The notes under the pieces are model-generated. The model saw nothing but the letters and a program-made list of their open reading frames with translations. It was not told the origin of the DNA and made no database searches. DNA of 41,132 bases, taken from positions 1 through 41,132 of the forward strand of contig DATEOK010000196.1 in NCBI GenBank assembly GCA_035274225.1, in the 5' to 3' direction. Positions 15,830 through 24,028 of the stretch are shown one piece after another. The position numbers were made by a program, and so were the translations under genes. The DNA comes from Dongia_A sp035274225. Its GTDB lineage: Bacteria > Pseudomonadota > Alphaproteobacteria > Dongiales > Dongiaceae. The first letter of the stretch is position 1. Every line of letters starts with the position of its first letter.

Positions 15830-17653
15830 TCAGGAGCCGTTGTCGAGCGCCTTGGCCATCTCCACCAGCTTGATGAACTCCGCGCGGTAGCCTTCCCCAT
15901 CGGTCCCGCGCGTTTCGCGCGCCACCTCCGCAATCTGGTCGTAGCCGAATGCGCCGATATAGTCGCCGCCGCGCAGCCGCTGGCCGAACGCCGCGACCGC
16001 GGTCGCGAAGCGCGCTTCGGCCGGCGTGAGAGCGGGCTCCTTCAGTGCGGCGATCAGCAGCGGCGTCCCGATCTCCTTGGAGACGTCGCCGTCCGGCGCC
16101 TTGTAACGGAGCTTCAAGAACCCGAACTCGTTCGCGTTCGGATCGGCCCGCTCGTCGGCATGCTCGCCGTAGCGCAGCGGGTCGACCGCCATGCCGTGCG
16201 AGCCCTTGAGGGCGATCTCGTAGATCGCGGTCACGGTGTGCCCGGCGCCGATCTCGCCGGCGTCCTTCTTGTCGTTCTTGAAGTCCTCGCGGTTGAGCGC
16301 GCGGTTCTCGTAGCCGATCAGGCGGTATTCGGCGACCACGGCGGGATTGAACTCGATCTGGATCTTCACGTCCTTGGCGATGGTCTGGATGGTGCTGCTG
16401 AGCTGGTCGGCCAGCAGCCGCTGCGCTTCCTTCAGCGAATCGACATAACCATAGTTGCCGTTGCCGACATCGGCGATCTGCTCCATCAGCGCGTCGTTGT
16501 AGTTGCCTTCGCCGAAGCCGAGCGTGGTCAGCGACACGCCGCTCTCGCGCGCATCCGCCACCATGTCCTTGAGCTGCCCGATGTCGGTGGTGCCGACATT
16601 GAAGTCGCCGTCGGTCGCCAGGATGATGCGGTTGATGCCGCCGTCGATCTTGGCTTCCTTGGCCTTGGCGTAGGCGAGCGCCAGCCCCTCGCCGCCCGCC
16701 GTCGATCCGCCGGCCTGCAAGCGGTCCAGCGCGGCCCTGATCTTGGCCTTGTCCTTGCCGGCGGTCGGCTCCAGCACCAGGCCGGCGGCGCCGGCATAGA
16801 CCACGATCGTCACTTTGTCGTCGTCGCGCAGCTGGTCGGTCAGGACCTTCATGCCTGCCTTCAGCAGCGGCAGCTTGTCCTGCTGATCCATCGAGCCGGA
16901 GACGTCCACCAGGAATACCAGATTGGCCGCGGGGCGCTCGGCCGCGGGCGGCTCGTAGCCCTTGATGCCGACATGGAGCAGATAAGTCTCGTTGTTCCAG
17001 GGTGTGCGCTCCACCGAGGTGGTGACGCGGAACGGATCGCCGCCCGCCTCCGGCTTCGGATAATCGTACGAGAAGTAATTGACCATCTCCTCGACCCGCA
17101 CCGCGTCCTTGGGCGGCAGCTGGCCGTTCATCAGGAAGCGCCGCACGTTGGAATAGGCGCCGGTATCGACATCGATGGAAAAGGTCGAGACCGGCTCCGC
17201 CGCCACCTGCTTCACCGCGCCGTCGCTGGTCGCGAGGTATTTCTCGCCTTCACCGGGCAGCGGCTGGCCGAATACCGCGCCTTGCTGCATGTACTTGACC
17301 TCCGCATCCGAATAGCTGGATGCCGGGGAGACCTGTGTCTGTCTCTGGCCCACAGATGCACCGGCGAGCTGATCGACCTCTGCAGGCGCGGCCGGAGCGG
17401 CAGCTGCTTGCGGTTCCGTCTCGCCGTTGCCGGCGACGCCGGGCGCCGCCGGAGGCGTCGCTTGCGCAAGCGTGGCCTCTTGCGAGGTCGCCTGGCCCTG
17501 CGTCACGACTTTTGCCTGGCCACCGTCGGCCTTGTATTCATTGCCGGTGGCGGCCTCTTGCTTGACCGGTTGGGCTTCGCAGCCCATCAGAATGGCGAGA
17601 GTCGAAACCCCTGCGATCCAGAGCTTCGCCCTGGGCAGCTTTGTCCCTTGCAT
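15830..17653 (-). CDS. VWA-domain lipoprotein, YfbK-like
   Basis: 607 aa. The lipoprotein signal (LWIAGVSTLAILMGC) has its lipidated Cys at residue 25. A Pro/Ala/Gln-rich linker of about 120 residues follows, then the N-terminal von Willebrand-associated domain (FSIDVDTGAYSNVRRFL, VEEMVNYFSYDYP). The VWA domain has the metal-ion-dependent adhesion motif DVSGSMD and ATDGDFNVG, and a C-terminal DUF3520-type region (FGFLKLRYKAPDGDVSKEI) ends the protein. It resembles E. coli YfbK. The metal site should bind a protein ligand at the cell envelope; the partner is unknown. ATG 17653 with AAGG upstream. The neighbouring retropepsin genes run in the same direction and may be co-transcribed. Confidence 0.9.
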   Translation of the reverse strand: MQGTKLPRAKLWIAGVSTLAILMGCEAQPVKQEAATGNEYKADGGQAKVVTQGQATSQEATLAQATPPAAPGVAGNGETEPQAAAAPAAPAEVDQLAGASVGQRQTQVSPASSYSDAEVKYMQQGAVFGQPLPGEGEKYLATSDGAVKQVAAEPVSTFSIDVDTGAYSNVRRFLMNGQLPPKDAVRVEEMVNYFSYDYPKPEAGGDPFRVTTSVERTPWNNETYLLHVGIKGYEPPAAERPAANLVFLVDVSGSMDQQDKLPLLKAGMKVLTDQLRDDDKVTIVVYAGAAGLVLEPTAGKDKAKIRAALDRLQAGGSTAGGEGLALAYAKAKEAKIDGGINRIILATDGDFNVGTTDIGQLKDMVADARESGVSLTTLGFGEGNYNDALMEQIADVGNGNYGYVDSLKEAQRLLADQLSSTIQTIAKDVKIQIEFNPAVVAEYRLIGYENRALNREDFKNDKKDAGEIGAGHTVTAIYEIALKGSHGMAVDPLRYGEHADERADPNANEFGFLKLRYKAPDGDVSKEIGTPLLIAALKEPALTPAEARFATAVAAFGQRLRGGDYIGAFGYDQIAEVARETRGTDGEGYRAEFIKLVEMAKALDNGS

Positions 17654-17789
17654 TTGCCTTCCCCTTCTCTAGAACCGTACCCTTAGTGTGTCGGTGTCAC
17701 GGGCAGGTTCAAATTTTGTCGCACGCTTAAGTGGCGGGCTCGGGGCGCAATTGCGGCGGGACGATGGCAGATCATCAAGGACAGCGACC

Positions 17790-18668
17790 ATGAGCGCGTC
17801 ATACGGCCTGCTGCGGCTGTTCCGGCGCTGCCCGCCCGCGAACCTGGCGCCCTATCGCCATTTCATCGTGGCCGACCGCCACGTCGGCTGGGTCGATCCC
17901 GATTTCGCCCGCCTGCTCGCCGAGTTTCCGGCCGTCTTCTACCTGACCGATCGCGCAGTTCAGCTGCATGAGCGACTCGCAGAGATCGAGGACCGCAGCG
18001 AGGCCGTCGCCGATGTGCTGGCCAAGCTGCACGAGCGCGGCCATGTGCCCGGCTGGCGCGGCGAGCTCTATCCGGTCAATCGCCGGTTCGGCGAAGCGCC
18101 GCTGCTCTTGATGGAGCGCGCGGCGACGCCGATGTTCGGGCTGCAGACCTACGGCATCAACGTGAATGGTCTGGTGCGCGACGGCGACGGCTGGAAGGTA
18201 TGGATCGCGCGCCGTGCCATGACCAAGCATGTCGACCCCGGCATGCTGGACCTGATCGTCGGTGGCGGCGTACCGCACGGCATCTCGCTCGCCGATAACC
18301 TGCTCAAGGAGTGCGCGGAAGAGGCCTGCATCGGTCCGACGCTGGCCGAACGCGCGCGGCCGGTCAGCCTGACCACCATGACGATCGACGCCGCCGAGGG
18401 CCTGCGCATCGGCGTGCAGTTCAACTACGACCTCGCGCTGCCGGCGGACTTCCAGCCGCGCAACGACGACGGCGAGGTGTCGGAGTTCCAGCTCTGGTCG
18501 CTGCCGCAGCTGGAGGAGAGCCTGCGCAGCGCCGACGATTTCATGTTCGACGCCGCGCTGGCCAAGCTCGACCTGCTGGTGCGCTTCGGCATTGTCGGGC
18601 CGGAGGACCCGGACTATCTCGACCTCATCGCGCAGTTGCGCCGGCCGGCCCCGTTCGTGCGCACATGA
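17790..18668 (+). CDS. Nudix hydrolase, DUF4743/thiamine-diphosphate-related type, copy 1
   Basis: 292 aa. An N-terminal DUF4743 region of about 115 residues is followed by the catalytic domain opening at MFGLQTYGINVNGLV. The Nudix box is GVPHGISLADNLLKECAEEA, with the KECxEEA metal-binding core intact. Characterised eukaryotic relatives (yeast YJR142W, plant NUDT20/24) dephosphorylate damaged thiamine diphosphates; a similar clean-up role here is inference. ATG 17790 follows AAGGACAG at 8 nt. Its stop overlaps the start of the next gene (ATGA), so the two are translationally coupled. Confidence 0.87.
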   Translation: MSASYGLLRLFRRCPPANLAPYRHFIVADRHVGWVDPDFARLLAEFPAVFYLTDRAVQLHERLAEIEDRSEAVADVLAKLHERGHVPGWRGELYPVNRRFGEAPLLLMERAATPMFGLQTYGINVNGLVRDGDGWKVWIARRAMTKHVDPGMLDLIVGGGVPHGISLADNLLKECAEEACIGPTLAERARPVSLTTMTIDAAEGLRIGVQFNYDLALPADFQPRNDDGEVSEFQLWSLPQLEESLRSADDFMFDAALAKLDLLVRFGIVGPEDPDYLDLIAQLRRPAPFVRT

Positions 18669-19516
18669 GCCTGATCGATCACATCCATCGCTGCCAAAGC
18701 GCCGACATGCGCAAGTTCCTGCCGTGGCTGATCGGCGGGGAGACCGCAGGCTGGGTGCGGCGCGACCTTGCCACACGCCTCGGCAAGTATCCGACGGTGT
18801 TCACCTGCAACGACAAAATGGTGAGGCTGCGTGATCATCTGACGGCCTTCGATCATCGCTCCGCCGCGGTGGGCGACGTGGCCCGCGATCTCTACGAAGC
18901 GGGCGTGTTCTCAGGGTGGCGTAACGAATGGTTCCCGGTGCTGACACGCTTCGGCGCGCCGCCGCTGATGCGGCTGGAGCGCGCCGCGGTGCCGATGTTC
19001 GGCGTGCACGGCTACGGCGTGCACATGAACGGCTACGTGCGCGAGGGCGGCCGGCTGAAGCTGTGGATCGGCAAGCGCGCCGACAACCGTCCGATCGAAC
19101 CGGGCAAGCTCGATCACCTGGTCGCCGGCGGCATTCCGCTCGGCATGGGCGTCAAGGAGTGCCTCGCCAAGGAATGCGAGGAGGAAGCCTCGATCCCCGC
19201 CGCACTCGCCGCGCGCGCCAGGCCGGCCGGCGCCATCCGCTATCGCATGGAGCACCAGGGCTGGCTGCGCAACGATACGATGTTCGTCTATGACCTGGAG
19301 CTGCCGGCCGATTTCAAGCCGGTCAACGTCGACGGCGAGATCGCGAGCTTCCGCCTGATGGAGCTGGACGAGGTGGAGGAAATCCTGAAAGCCGGCGAGG
19401 ATTTCAAGTTCAACGTCGCGCTGGTGCTGATCGATTTCCTGATCCGACACAGCCACATCGCACCGGAGCACCCGGATTACAACGACTTCGCCCTCGGCCT
19501 GTGGCGGCACGAGTAG
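18665..19516 (+). CDS. Nudix hydrolase, DUF4743 type, copy 2
   Basis: 283 aa paralogue of the preceding gene with the same architecture: N-terminal DUF4743 region, then MFGVHGYGVHMNGYV and the Nudix box GIPLGMGVKECLAKECEEEA. ATG 18665 overlaps the previous TGA by the ATGA arrangement. The two copies are clearly diverged: they share motifs but differ at most positions, so the duplication is old and both are probably maintained for different substrates or as a heteromer. It ends 26 bp before the convergent TerC-like gene, with no obvious terminator between. Confidence 0.87.
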   Translation: MSLIDHIHRCQSADMRKFLPWLIGGETAGWVRRDLATRLGKYPTVFTCNDKMVRLRDHLTAFDHRSAAVGDVARDLYEAGVFSGWRNEWFPVLTRFGAPPLMRLERAAVPMFGVHGYGVHMNGYVREGGRLKLWIGKRADNRPIEPGKLDHLVAGGIPLGMGVKECLAKECEEEASIPAALAARARPAGAIRYRMEHQGWLRNDTMFVYDLELPADFKPVNVDGEIASFRLMELDEVEEILKAGEDFKFNVALVLIDFLIRHSHIAPEHPDYNDFALGLWRHE

Positions 19517-19541
19517 CGCGACAACTCTGTCATTTCGAGTG

Positions 19542-20231
19542 CTACAGAAGCTGCGTCAGGTCGACCTTGGTGACGACTTCCATCGAGCCGCGCCAGATCA
19601 TGTCGAGGGCCACCCACAGGATGACGGCGAGGCCGAGATAGGCAATCCAGTGGAACCGCTTCAGCAGGTTTGCGATCACGGTCGCCGCCGCGCCCATCAG
19701 GCCAACCGACAGCACGAGGCCGATGATCAGGACGGTCGGATGTTCGCTGGCAGCGCCCGCCACCGCCAGCACGTTGTCGAGCGACATCGAGACGTCGGCG
19801 ATCACGATCTGAACGATGGCCTGCCGCATGGTCTTGGCGGGTGCGGCGCCGGGCAGCGCCTCTTCCGGCTCGGCCAGCTCGCGCCGCTCGTCCTTGGTCA
19901 ATTCCTGGCGCGACTTGGCCGCGTTGCGCAACCGCTCGCGCCGCTGTTGCACGATCTCGCGCCAGAACTTCCAGCACACCCACAGCAGCAGCAATCCGCC
20001 GGCCAGGGTCAGGCCGATGATCAGCAGCAGCTGGGTGGTGACCAGCGCGAACAGGATACGCAGGATGGTCGCGGCAATGATGCCGACCAGGATGACCTTG
20101 GCGCGCTGTTCCTTGGGCAATCCGGCGGCGGCCATGCCGACGACGATCGCATTGTCGCCAGCCAGCACCAGGTCGATCATGATGACCTGGGCCAACGCGA
20201 CGAGTTCGGGCCCAAGAGCGTGCAGATCCAT
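19542..20231 (-). CDS. TerC-family integral membrane protein, YjbE type
   Basis: 229 aa with about seven hydrophobic segments. Two conserved acidic membrane motifs are present: DLVLAGDNAIVVGMA (residues about 20-34) and DVSMSLDNVLAVAG. A charged cytoplasmic loop lies between (QQRRERLRNAAKSRQELTKDERRELAEPEEA). TerC-family proteins such as Bacillus YceF/YkoY support manganese efflux; the YjbE branch is less characterised. ATG 20231 lacks a clear Shine-Dalgarno. I searched its leader for a yybP-ykoY manganese riboswitch and saw none, unlike the UPF0016 gene at 38.5 kb. Confidence 0.88.
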   Translation of the reverse strand: MDLHALGPELVALAQVIMIDLVLAGDNAIVVGMAAAGLPKEQRAKVILVGIIAATILRILFALVTTQLLLIIGLTLAGGLLLLWVCWKFWREIVQQRRERLRNAAKSRQELTKDERRELAEPEEALPGAAPAKTMRQAIVQIVIADVSMSLDNVLAVAGAASEHPTVLIIGLVLSVGLMGAAATVIANLLKRFHWIAYLGLAVILWVALDMIWRGSMEVVTKVDLTQLL

Positions 20232-20290
20232 CCATCACGCGCGGGTCGTCGACGCCGCGTCCCCTGGTAAGAGTTTCTTTTCCCCGGGAC

Positions 20291-21118
20291 CTAGTCGGAA
20301 AATCCCGCCAACGCCCGCACCTCCGCTGCCAATCGGCCTGCCTGGCGCAGGGCCCGGATGGCCACCGCGCCGTCACGCTTCGACAGCCGCTTCCCCGCAG
20401 CATTGGTCAGCAACAGATGGTGTAGGTAGGTGGGAACATTCAAGTGCAGAATTGCCTGCAAGACACGATGGATGTGGGTGGCGTGGAACAAATCGACCCC
20501 GCGCGTGACCAAAGTCACCCCCTGCAGGTGGTCATCGACCGTGACGCACAGATGATAGCTGGCCGGCGCGTCCCGCCGCGCCAGGACGACATCCCCCAAG
20601 ATCTCCGGCCTCGCTTCGACCCGCCCTTCCCGCTCGTCCTCGAACGTCAGCGGACCCGTCATCGCCTGGGTCTTTGCGACATCCAGCCGCAGCGCATAGG
20701 GATCGCCCCGCGCCTGCCGTTCGCGCACCAAATCGACGGGTTGGTTGCGGCACGTGCCGGGATAGACCGGCCCTTCCGGCCCATGTGGCGCGGCGACCGC
20801 GGCGGCGATGTCCTTGCGGCTGCAGAAACAGGGATAGAGGACGCCCATCTCCCGCAGCCGGTCCAAAGCCGCCTGGTAGTCGGCCAGATGATCGGACTGC
20901 CGCCGCACCGACCCGTCCCAATCGAGGCCCAGCCAGCCGAGGTCCTCCAGGATGGCGGCTTCGAACTCAGGGCGGCAGCGCGCCGGGTCGATGTCCTCGA
21001 TGCGCAGCAAGAACCGGCCGGATTCCGCCCGCGCCCTGTGCCACCCCACCAGCGCGGAATGCGCGTGGCCGAGGTGCAGGTGGCCGGTCGGGCTAGGCGC
21101 GAATCGAGTGACGATCAT
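20291..21118 (-). CDS. gluQ: Glutamyl-Q tRNA(Asp) synthetase
   Basis: Attaches glutamate to the queuosine base of tRNA(Asp). It is 275 aa, the length of a GluRS catalytic core lacking the anticodon-binding domain. Class I motifs: HLHLGHA (HIGH type) near residue 14 and KRLSKRDGA (KMSKS type). The zinc site typical of GluQ-RS is seen as CFC…YPGTC. ATG 21118 begins MIVTRFAPSPTGHLHLGHAH as in homologues; the frame farther upstream runs into the palindrome at 21133. Divergent from the AlkA-type gene. Confidence 0.94.
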   Translation of the reverse strand: MIVTRFAPSPTGHLHLGHAHSALVGWHRARAESGRFLLRIEDIDPARCRPEFEAAILEDLGWLGLDWDGSVRRQSDHLADYQAALDRLREMGVLYPCFCSRKDIAAAVAAPHGPEGPVYPGTCRNQPVDLVRERQARGDPYALRLDVAKTQAMTGPLTFEDEREGRVEARPEILGDVVLARRDAPASYHLCVTVDDHLQGVTLVTRGVDLFHATHIHRVLQAILHLNVPTYLHHLLLTNAAGKRLSKRDGAVAIRALRQAGRLAAEVRALAGFSD

Positions 21119-21132
21119 CGAACAGGAAACCC

Positions 21133-21175
21133 GAGCATTTTCCACCGAAGTGGATACCGGTTCGGTGTAGAAAAT
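21133..21175. repeat. Palindrome GCATTTTC…ACCGGTTC…GAAAATGC
   Basis: Left arm GCATTTTCCACCGAA and right arm TTCGGTGTAGAAAATGC flank GTGGATACCGG. This is the style of interspersed palindrome containing ACCGGTT found across Hyphomicrobiales. It fills the divergent promoter region between gluQ and the AlkA-type gene, so it may interact with both leaders. Confidence 0.8.
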
Positions 21176-21206
21176 GCGAGCTTCCAAGACAAAAGTTCGG
21201 ACGCAT

Positions 21207-21836
21207 ATGGCTAGACCTAAAGAAGATCAGGACCTGCTGCAACGCGCCTTGCGCCATCTCGCCAAGGTCGACCGCGATTTCGCGCGCGCGATCGACGAGG
21301 TCGGCCCGCCGTTGCCGCGCAAGCGTCCCGCGGGTTTCATGGGCCTGCTCCACGTCATCGTGGCGCAGCAGGTCTCGACCCACGCCGCCAAGGCGATCTC
21401 CGCCCGGCTCGACGCCGCGCTCGAGGCGAAGACGCCCGAAGCATTCCTGAAGCTGACCGACGCCGACCTGCGCGCCGTCGGCTTCAGCCGGCAGAAGGTG
21501 GTCTATGGCCGCGACCTCGCCGCCGCCTTCCTGGACGGCCGCCTGTCGATGTCGAAACTGCGTAAGCAGAGCGACGAGGAGGCCATCGCGGCGATCACCG
21601 GCGTCAAGGGTCTCGGCGTCTGGTCGGCGGAGGTGTTCCTGCTGTTCGCCCTGCAGCGGCCCGACGTGCTGCCGGCCCATGACCTCGGCCTCATCGTCGC
21701 CGCGCAACGCATGAAGCGCCTGAAGGAACGACCGAGCCCGAAAGAGCTGCGCGAGATCGCCGAGCCGTGGCGCCCATACCGCTCCTACGCCTCGCGCATG
21801 CTGTGGCACTACTATCATGCAACGCCGGCGGTGTAG
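21207..21836 (+). CDS. DNA-3-methyladenine glycosylase II (AlkA/HhH-GPD type)
   Basis: 209 aa base-excision enzyme of the HhH-GPD superfamily, removing alkylated purines from DNA. Visible are LLHVIVAQQVSTHAAKAI, the helix-hairpin-helix GVKGLGVWSAEVFLLFAL and the catalytic Asp in LPAHDLGL. It lacks the N-terminal extension of E. coli AlkA (282 aa), as many alphaproteobacterial forms do, and it has no 4Fe-4S cluster cysteines, arguing against an EndoIII/MutY role. ATG 21207 was preferred to 21174, which lies in the palindrome. The next gene starts 9 bp after its stop. Confidence 0.9.
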   Translation: MARPKEDQDLLQRALRHLAKVDRDFARAIDEVGPPLPRKRPAGFMGLLHVIVAQQVSTHAAKAISARLDAALEAKTPEAFLKLTDADLRAVGFSRQKVVYGRDLAAAFLDGRLSMSKLRKQSDEEAIAAITGVKGLGVWSAEVFLLFALQRPDVLPAHDLGLIVAAQRMKRLKERPSPKELREIAEPWRPYRSYASRMLWHYYHATPAV

Positions 21837-21845
21837 GAGCGCGCG

Positions 21846-22520
21846 ATGGCCAGGCCACTGACTGACCTGAGCTTTGAAGAATGGATCAACTATGCCTTCG
21901 ACCGGCCCGTGCGCCCGGGCGAGAATGCCTGGTATTGGCAAGACTACGATTGGTGGGAGCCGGAGCCCGGACAAGCCGTGGCGTACCTGACGCAGCTGTT
22001 CGAGCGGTCCGGCGACCTGCTCGAATACTTCACTGACGATGAGATCGGGCAAGGGCTCTGGTACTTGGTCGACAACAGCTGCGGTGGTCATTGCCGATTC
22101 CTGATCGACGGCTCAGTGCCGATCGAGGATCGCGTCGCCTGCATCGAGGCGATGAGAATCCTGTTCACGCGCGTCTTCGAACCGCGCTGCCCACCCATAC
22201 TCTCCCACCTGAGCGAACCAGGTGGAAATCGGCTCAGCTACATTTGTTTCATGTGGTGGGATCTCGCTCCGTTTGGCGCGACCTCAAGGCAGCGCCACCC
22301 CGATCCTACGCACGATGCCTGTCTCGACGTGATGCGTGCGACGTTGCGGCTGTCTAATCCCGCCTGCCAGGAAAGCGCCCTGCACGGCCTCGGCCATTTT
22401 GCACACGCCTATCGGGAATTTACGGCGGCGACCATCGATGCTTATCTTGCTGCCAATCCGAAGCTGCGGCCGGAGCTCGTGCGTTATGCACAGGCCGCGC
22501 GCTCGGGCTGCATTCAATAG
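21846..22520 (+). CDS. Tandem hypothetical protein, copy 1 (unrecognised family)
   Basis: 224 aa, acidic and rich in aromatic residues (FEEWINYAFDR, WYWQDYDWWEPEPG). Conserved-looking blocks shared with copy 2 are SFEEWINYAF, YLVDNSCGGHCRFL, CFMWWDLAPFG and CQESALHGLGH, the last with two His. The C-terminus looks like a small helical repeat unit. No signal peptide or membrane helix. ATG 21846 with AGGAG, 9 bp after the glycosylase stop, so it is co-transcribed with it. I do not recognise the family. Copy 2 starts 15 bp after the stop. Confidence 0.8.
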   Translation: MARPLTDLSFEEWINYAFDRPVRPGENAWYWQDYDWWEPEPGQAVAYLTQLFERSGDLLEYFTDDEIGQGLWYLVDNSCGGHCRFLIDGSVPIEDRVACIEAMRILFTRVFEPRCPPILSHLSEPGGNRLSYICFMWWDLAPFGATSRQRHPDPTHDACLDVMRATLRLSNPACQESALHGLGHFAHAYREFTAATIDAYLAANPKLRPELVRYAQAARSGCIQ

Positions 22521-22535
22521 AGGAAGCGGTCGCAT

Positions 22536-23210
22536 GTGCAGGTCATGACCGATCTCAGCTATGCGGATTGGCTCAACTACGTGTTCGACCATGCCGTGCC
22601 GTTCTATGAGCAGGCGTGGTATTTCGAACCCGAGGCGGATTGGTGGCAGCCGCAGCCGGAGCAGGCCGTCGACTATCTGGCGCGCCTGTTCGAGAATCCC
22701 GAGCCGCTGGTCGATGAATTCTCCGACAGCCAGATCGCGCAAGGTCTGCACTATCTCATCGACAACGCCGCCGGCGGCTATTGCCGGTTCCTGACTGACG
22801 GCTCGGTGCCGCTCGACGCGCGCACGGCCGGCATCGAAGCGATGTCCACCGTGTTCGCGCGCCTGTTCCAGCCGCGCTGCGAGCCGGTGCTCTCGCATCT
22901 CGACGAGCCCGGCGGCAACGAGCTCAACCGCATCTGCTACATGTGGTGGGACATCATGCCGATCGGCGCGGCCACGGCGCCTGCGCAAGCCGATCCGATC
23001 CACGCGGGCTGCCTTGCCGAGATGCGAGAGACCCTGCGCCTGCCCAATCCCGCCTGCCAGGAGAGCGCGCTGCACGGCCTTGGCCATTGGGCGCGGGCGT
23101 ATCCGGAGTTTACGGCGGCGACCATCGATGCTTATCTCGCCGCCAATCCGAAGCTGCGGCCGGAGCTCGTGCGCTACGCCGAGGCCGCGCGGTCGGGCTG
23201 CATTCAATAG
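22536..23210 (+). CDS. Tandem hypothetical protein, copy 2
   Basis: 224 aa if started at GTG 22536 (same length as copy 1; GAGGAAG 10 nt upstream), 221 aa from ATG 22545. Same family as copy 1: SYADWLNYVFD, YLIDNAAGGYCRFL, CYMWWDIMPIG, CQESALHGLGH. The final ~40 residues (FTAATIDAYLAANPKLRPEL onward) are almost identical in DNA to copy 1, while the front halves differ strongly, which suggests gene conversion or a recombination junction. It ends 14 bp before the esterase. Function unknown. Confidence 0.8.
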   Translation: MQVMTDLSYADWLNYVFDHAVPFYEQAWYFEPEADWWQPQPEQAVDYLARLFENPEPLVDEFSDSQIAQGLHYLIDNAAGGYCRFLTDGSVPLDARTAGIEAMSTVFARLFQPRCEPVLSHLDEPGGNELNRICYMWWDIMPIGAATAPAQADPIHAGCLAEMRETLRLPNPACQESALHGLGHWARAYPEFTAATIDAYLAANPKLRPELVRYAEAARSGCIQ

Positions 23211-23224
23211 AGGAAAGCGATCGC

Positions 23225-23890
23225 ATGATGGAACTCTCCGGCCCCTCCCAGCCGCCGCTCTCCGGCGGCAAGCCGAAGCAGCTGGTGGTGCTGCTGCATG
23301 GCTACGGCTCGAACGGCGAGGACCTGATCGGCCTGGCGCCGTTCTTCGCCCAGGCGCTGCCGGAGGCGGAGTTCCTGTCGCCCAACGCCCCGTTCCCCTG
23401 CGAGCTCTCGCCGTTCGGCTTCCAGTGGTTCGGCCTCGAGGATCGCTCGCCGGAGATGAAGCTCGGCGGCGTTCGGGTCGCGGCGCAGATCCTGGAGCCG
23501 TTCCTGGACGCGGAACTCGCCAAGCGCGGGCTGAAGGACGGCGACCTCGCTTTGGTTGGCTTCAGCCAGGGCACCATGATGTCGCTCCATGTGGGGCCGC
23601 GGCGGGCGAACCGGATCGGCGGCATTTTAGGCTTTTCCGGCGCATTGATCGCGCCGCAACTGCTGCCTGCGGAGATCAAGTCCAAGCCGCCGGTGTTCCT
23701 GGTCCACGGGACCGCCGACCAGGTGGTGCCGTTTGGCGCCCTGGCGCAGGCCGAGCAGGCCCTGCGGGACGCCAGCGTGCCGGTGGAAACCGAGTCGCGG
23801 CCGGGGCTGGTCCACTCGATCGACCAGCCCGGTGCGCAAAAGGGCGCCCTGTTCCTGCGCCGCTGCTTCGGGATGGCACCGGCGTCCTAA
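23225..23890 (+). CDS. Alpha/beta hydrolase, carboxylesterase/phospholipase family (YpfH-like)
   Basis: 221 aa serine esterase of the dienelactone hydrolase-like carboxylesterase family. The oxyanion block is LVVLLHGYGSNGEDLI. The nucleophile is Ser114 in GFSQG, with the acidic residue in HGTADQVVP and the His in GLVHSIDQP. The likely activity is hydrolysis of short acyl or lysophospholipid esters; no natural substrate can be named. ATG 23225 (or 23228) follows AGAGGAAAGCGATCGC, a leader nearly identical to that of the preceding tandem gene. It is last in the run alkA-unknown-unknown-esterase. Confidence 0.9.
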   Translation: MMELSGPSQPPLSGGKPKQLVVLLHGYGSNGEDLIGLAPFFAQALPEAEFLSPNAPFPCELSPFGFQWFGLEDRSPEMKLGGVRVAAQILEPFLDAELAKRGLKDGDLALVGFSQGTMMSLHVGPRRANRIGGILGFSGALIAPQLLPAEIKSKPPVFLVHGTADQVVPFGALAQAEQALRDASVPVETESRPGLVHSIDQPGAQKGALFLRRCFGMAPAS

Positions 23891-23982
23891 TGACAAGCAA
23901 ATGAAATCAACGGGATGGCGGATTTCAATATCTTGTGTTTCTCGCCCTGCCTCTCTATTGGTATGGTGTGGATAAATCGAGT

Positions 23983-24005
23983 GTGACGGGCCCGTCACCC
24001 GTCAC
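23983..24005. promoter_or_regulatory. 16-nt palindrome with an extra half-site upstream of the HNH gene
   Basis: GTGACGGGCCCGTCAC (23983-23998) is a perfect palindrome, and CCCGTCAC repeats immediately (23998-24005). It lies 24 nt before the GTG of the HNH gene, within an AT-richer leader. The geometry suits a dimeric repressor, though an RNA hairpin is also possible. Confidence 0.5.
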
Positions 24006-24028
24006 AGAGTGGATGACGGAGCATATGC

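Noticed and set aside
20232..20290. A yybP-ykoY riboswitch in front of the TerC-like gene
   Set aside because: The only vaguely similar string lacks the GGGGAGTAG and GACCTTTG landmarks.
21174..21206. ATG 21174 as the start of the AlkA-type gene
   Set aside because: It lies in the right arm of the interspersed palindrome; the protein pattern begins at 21207.
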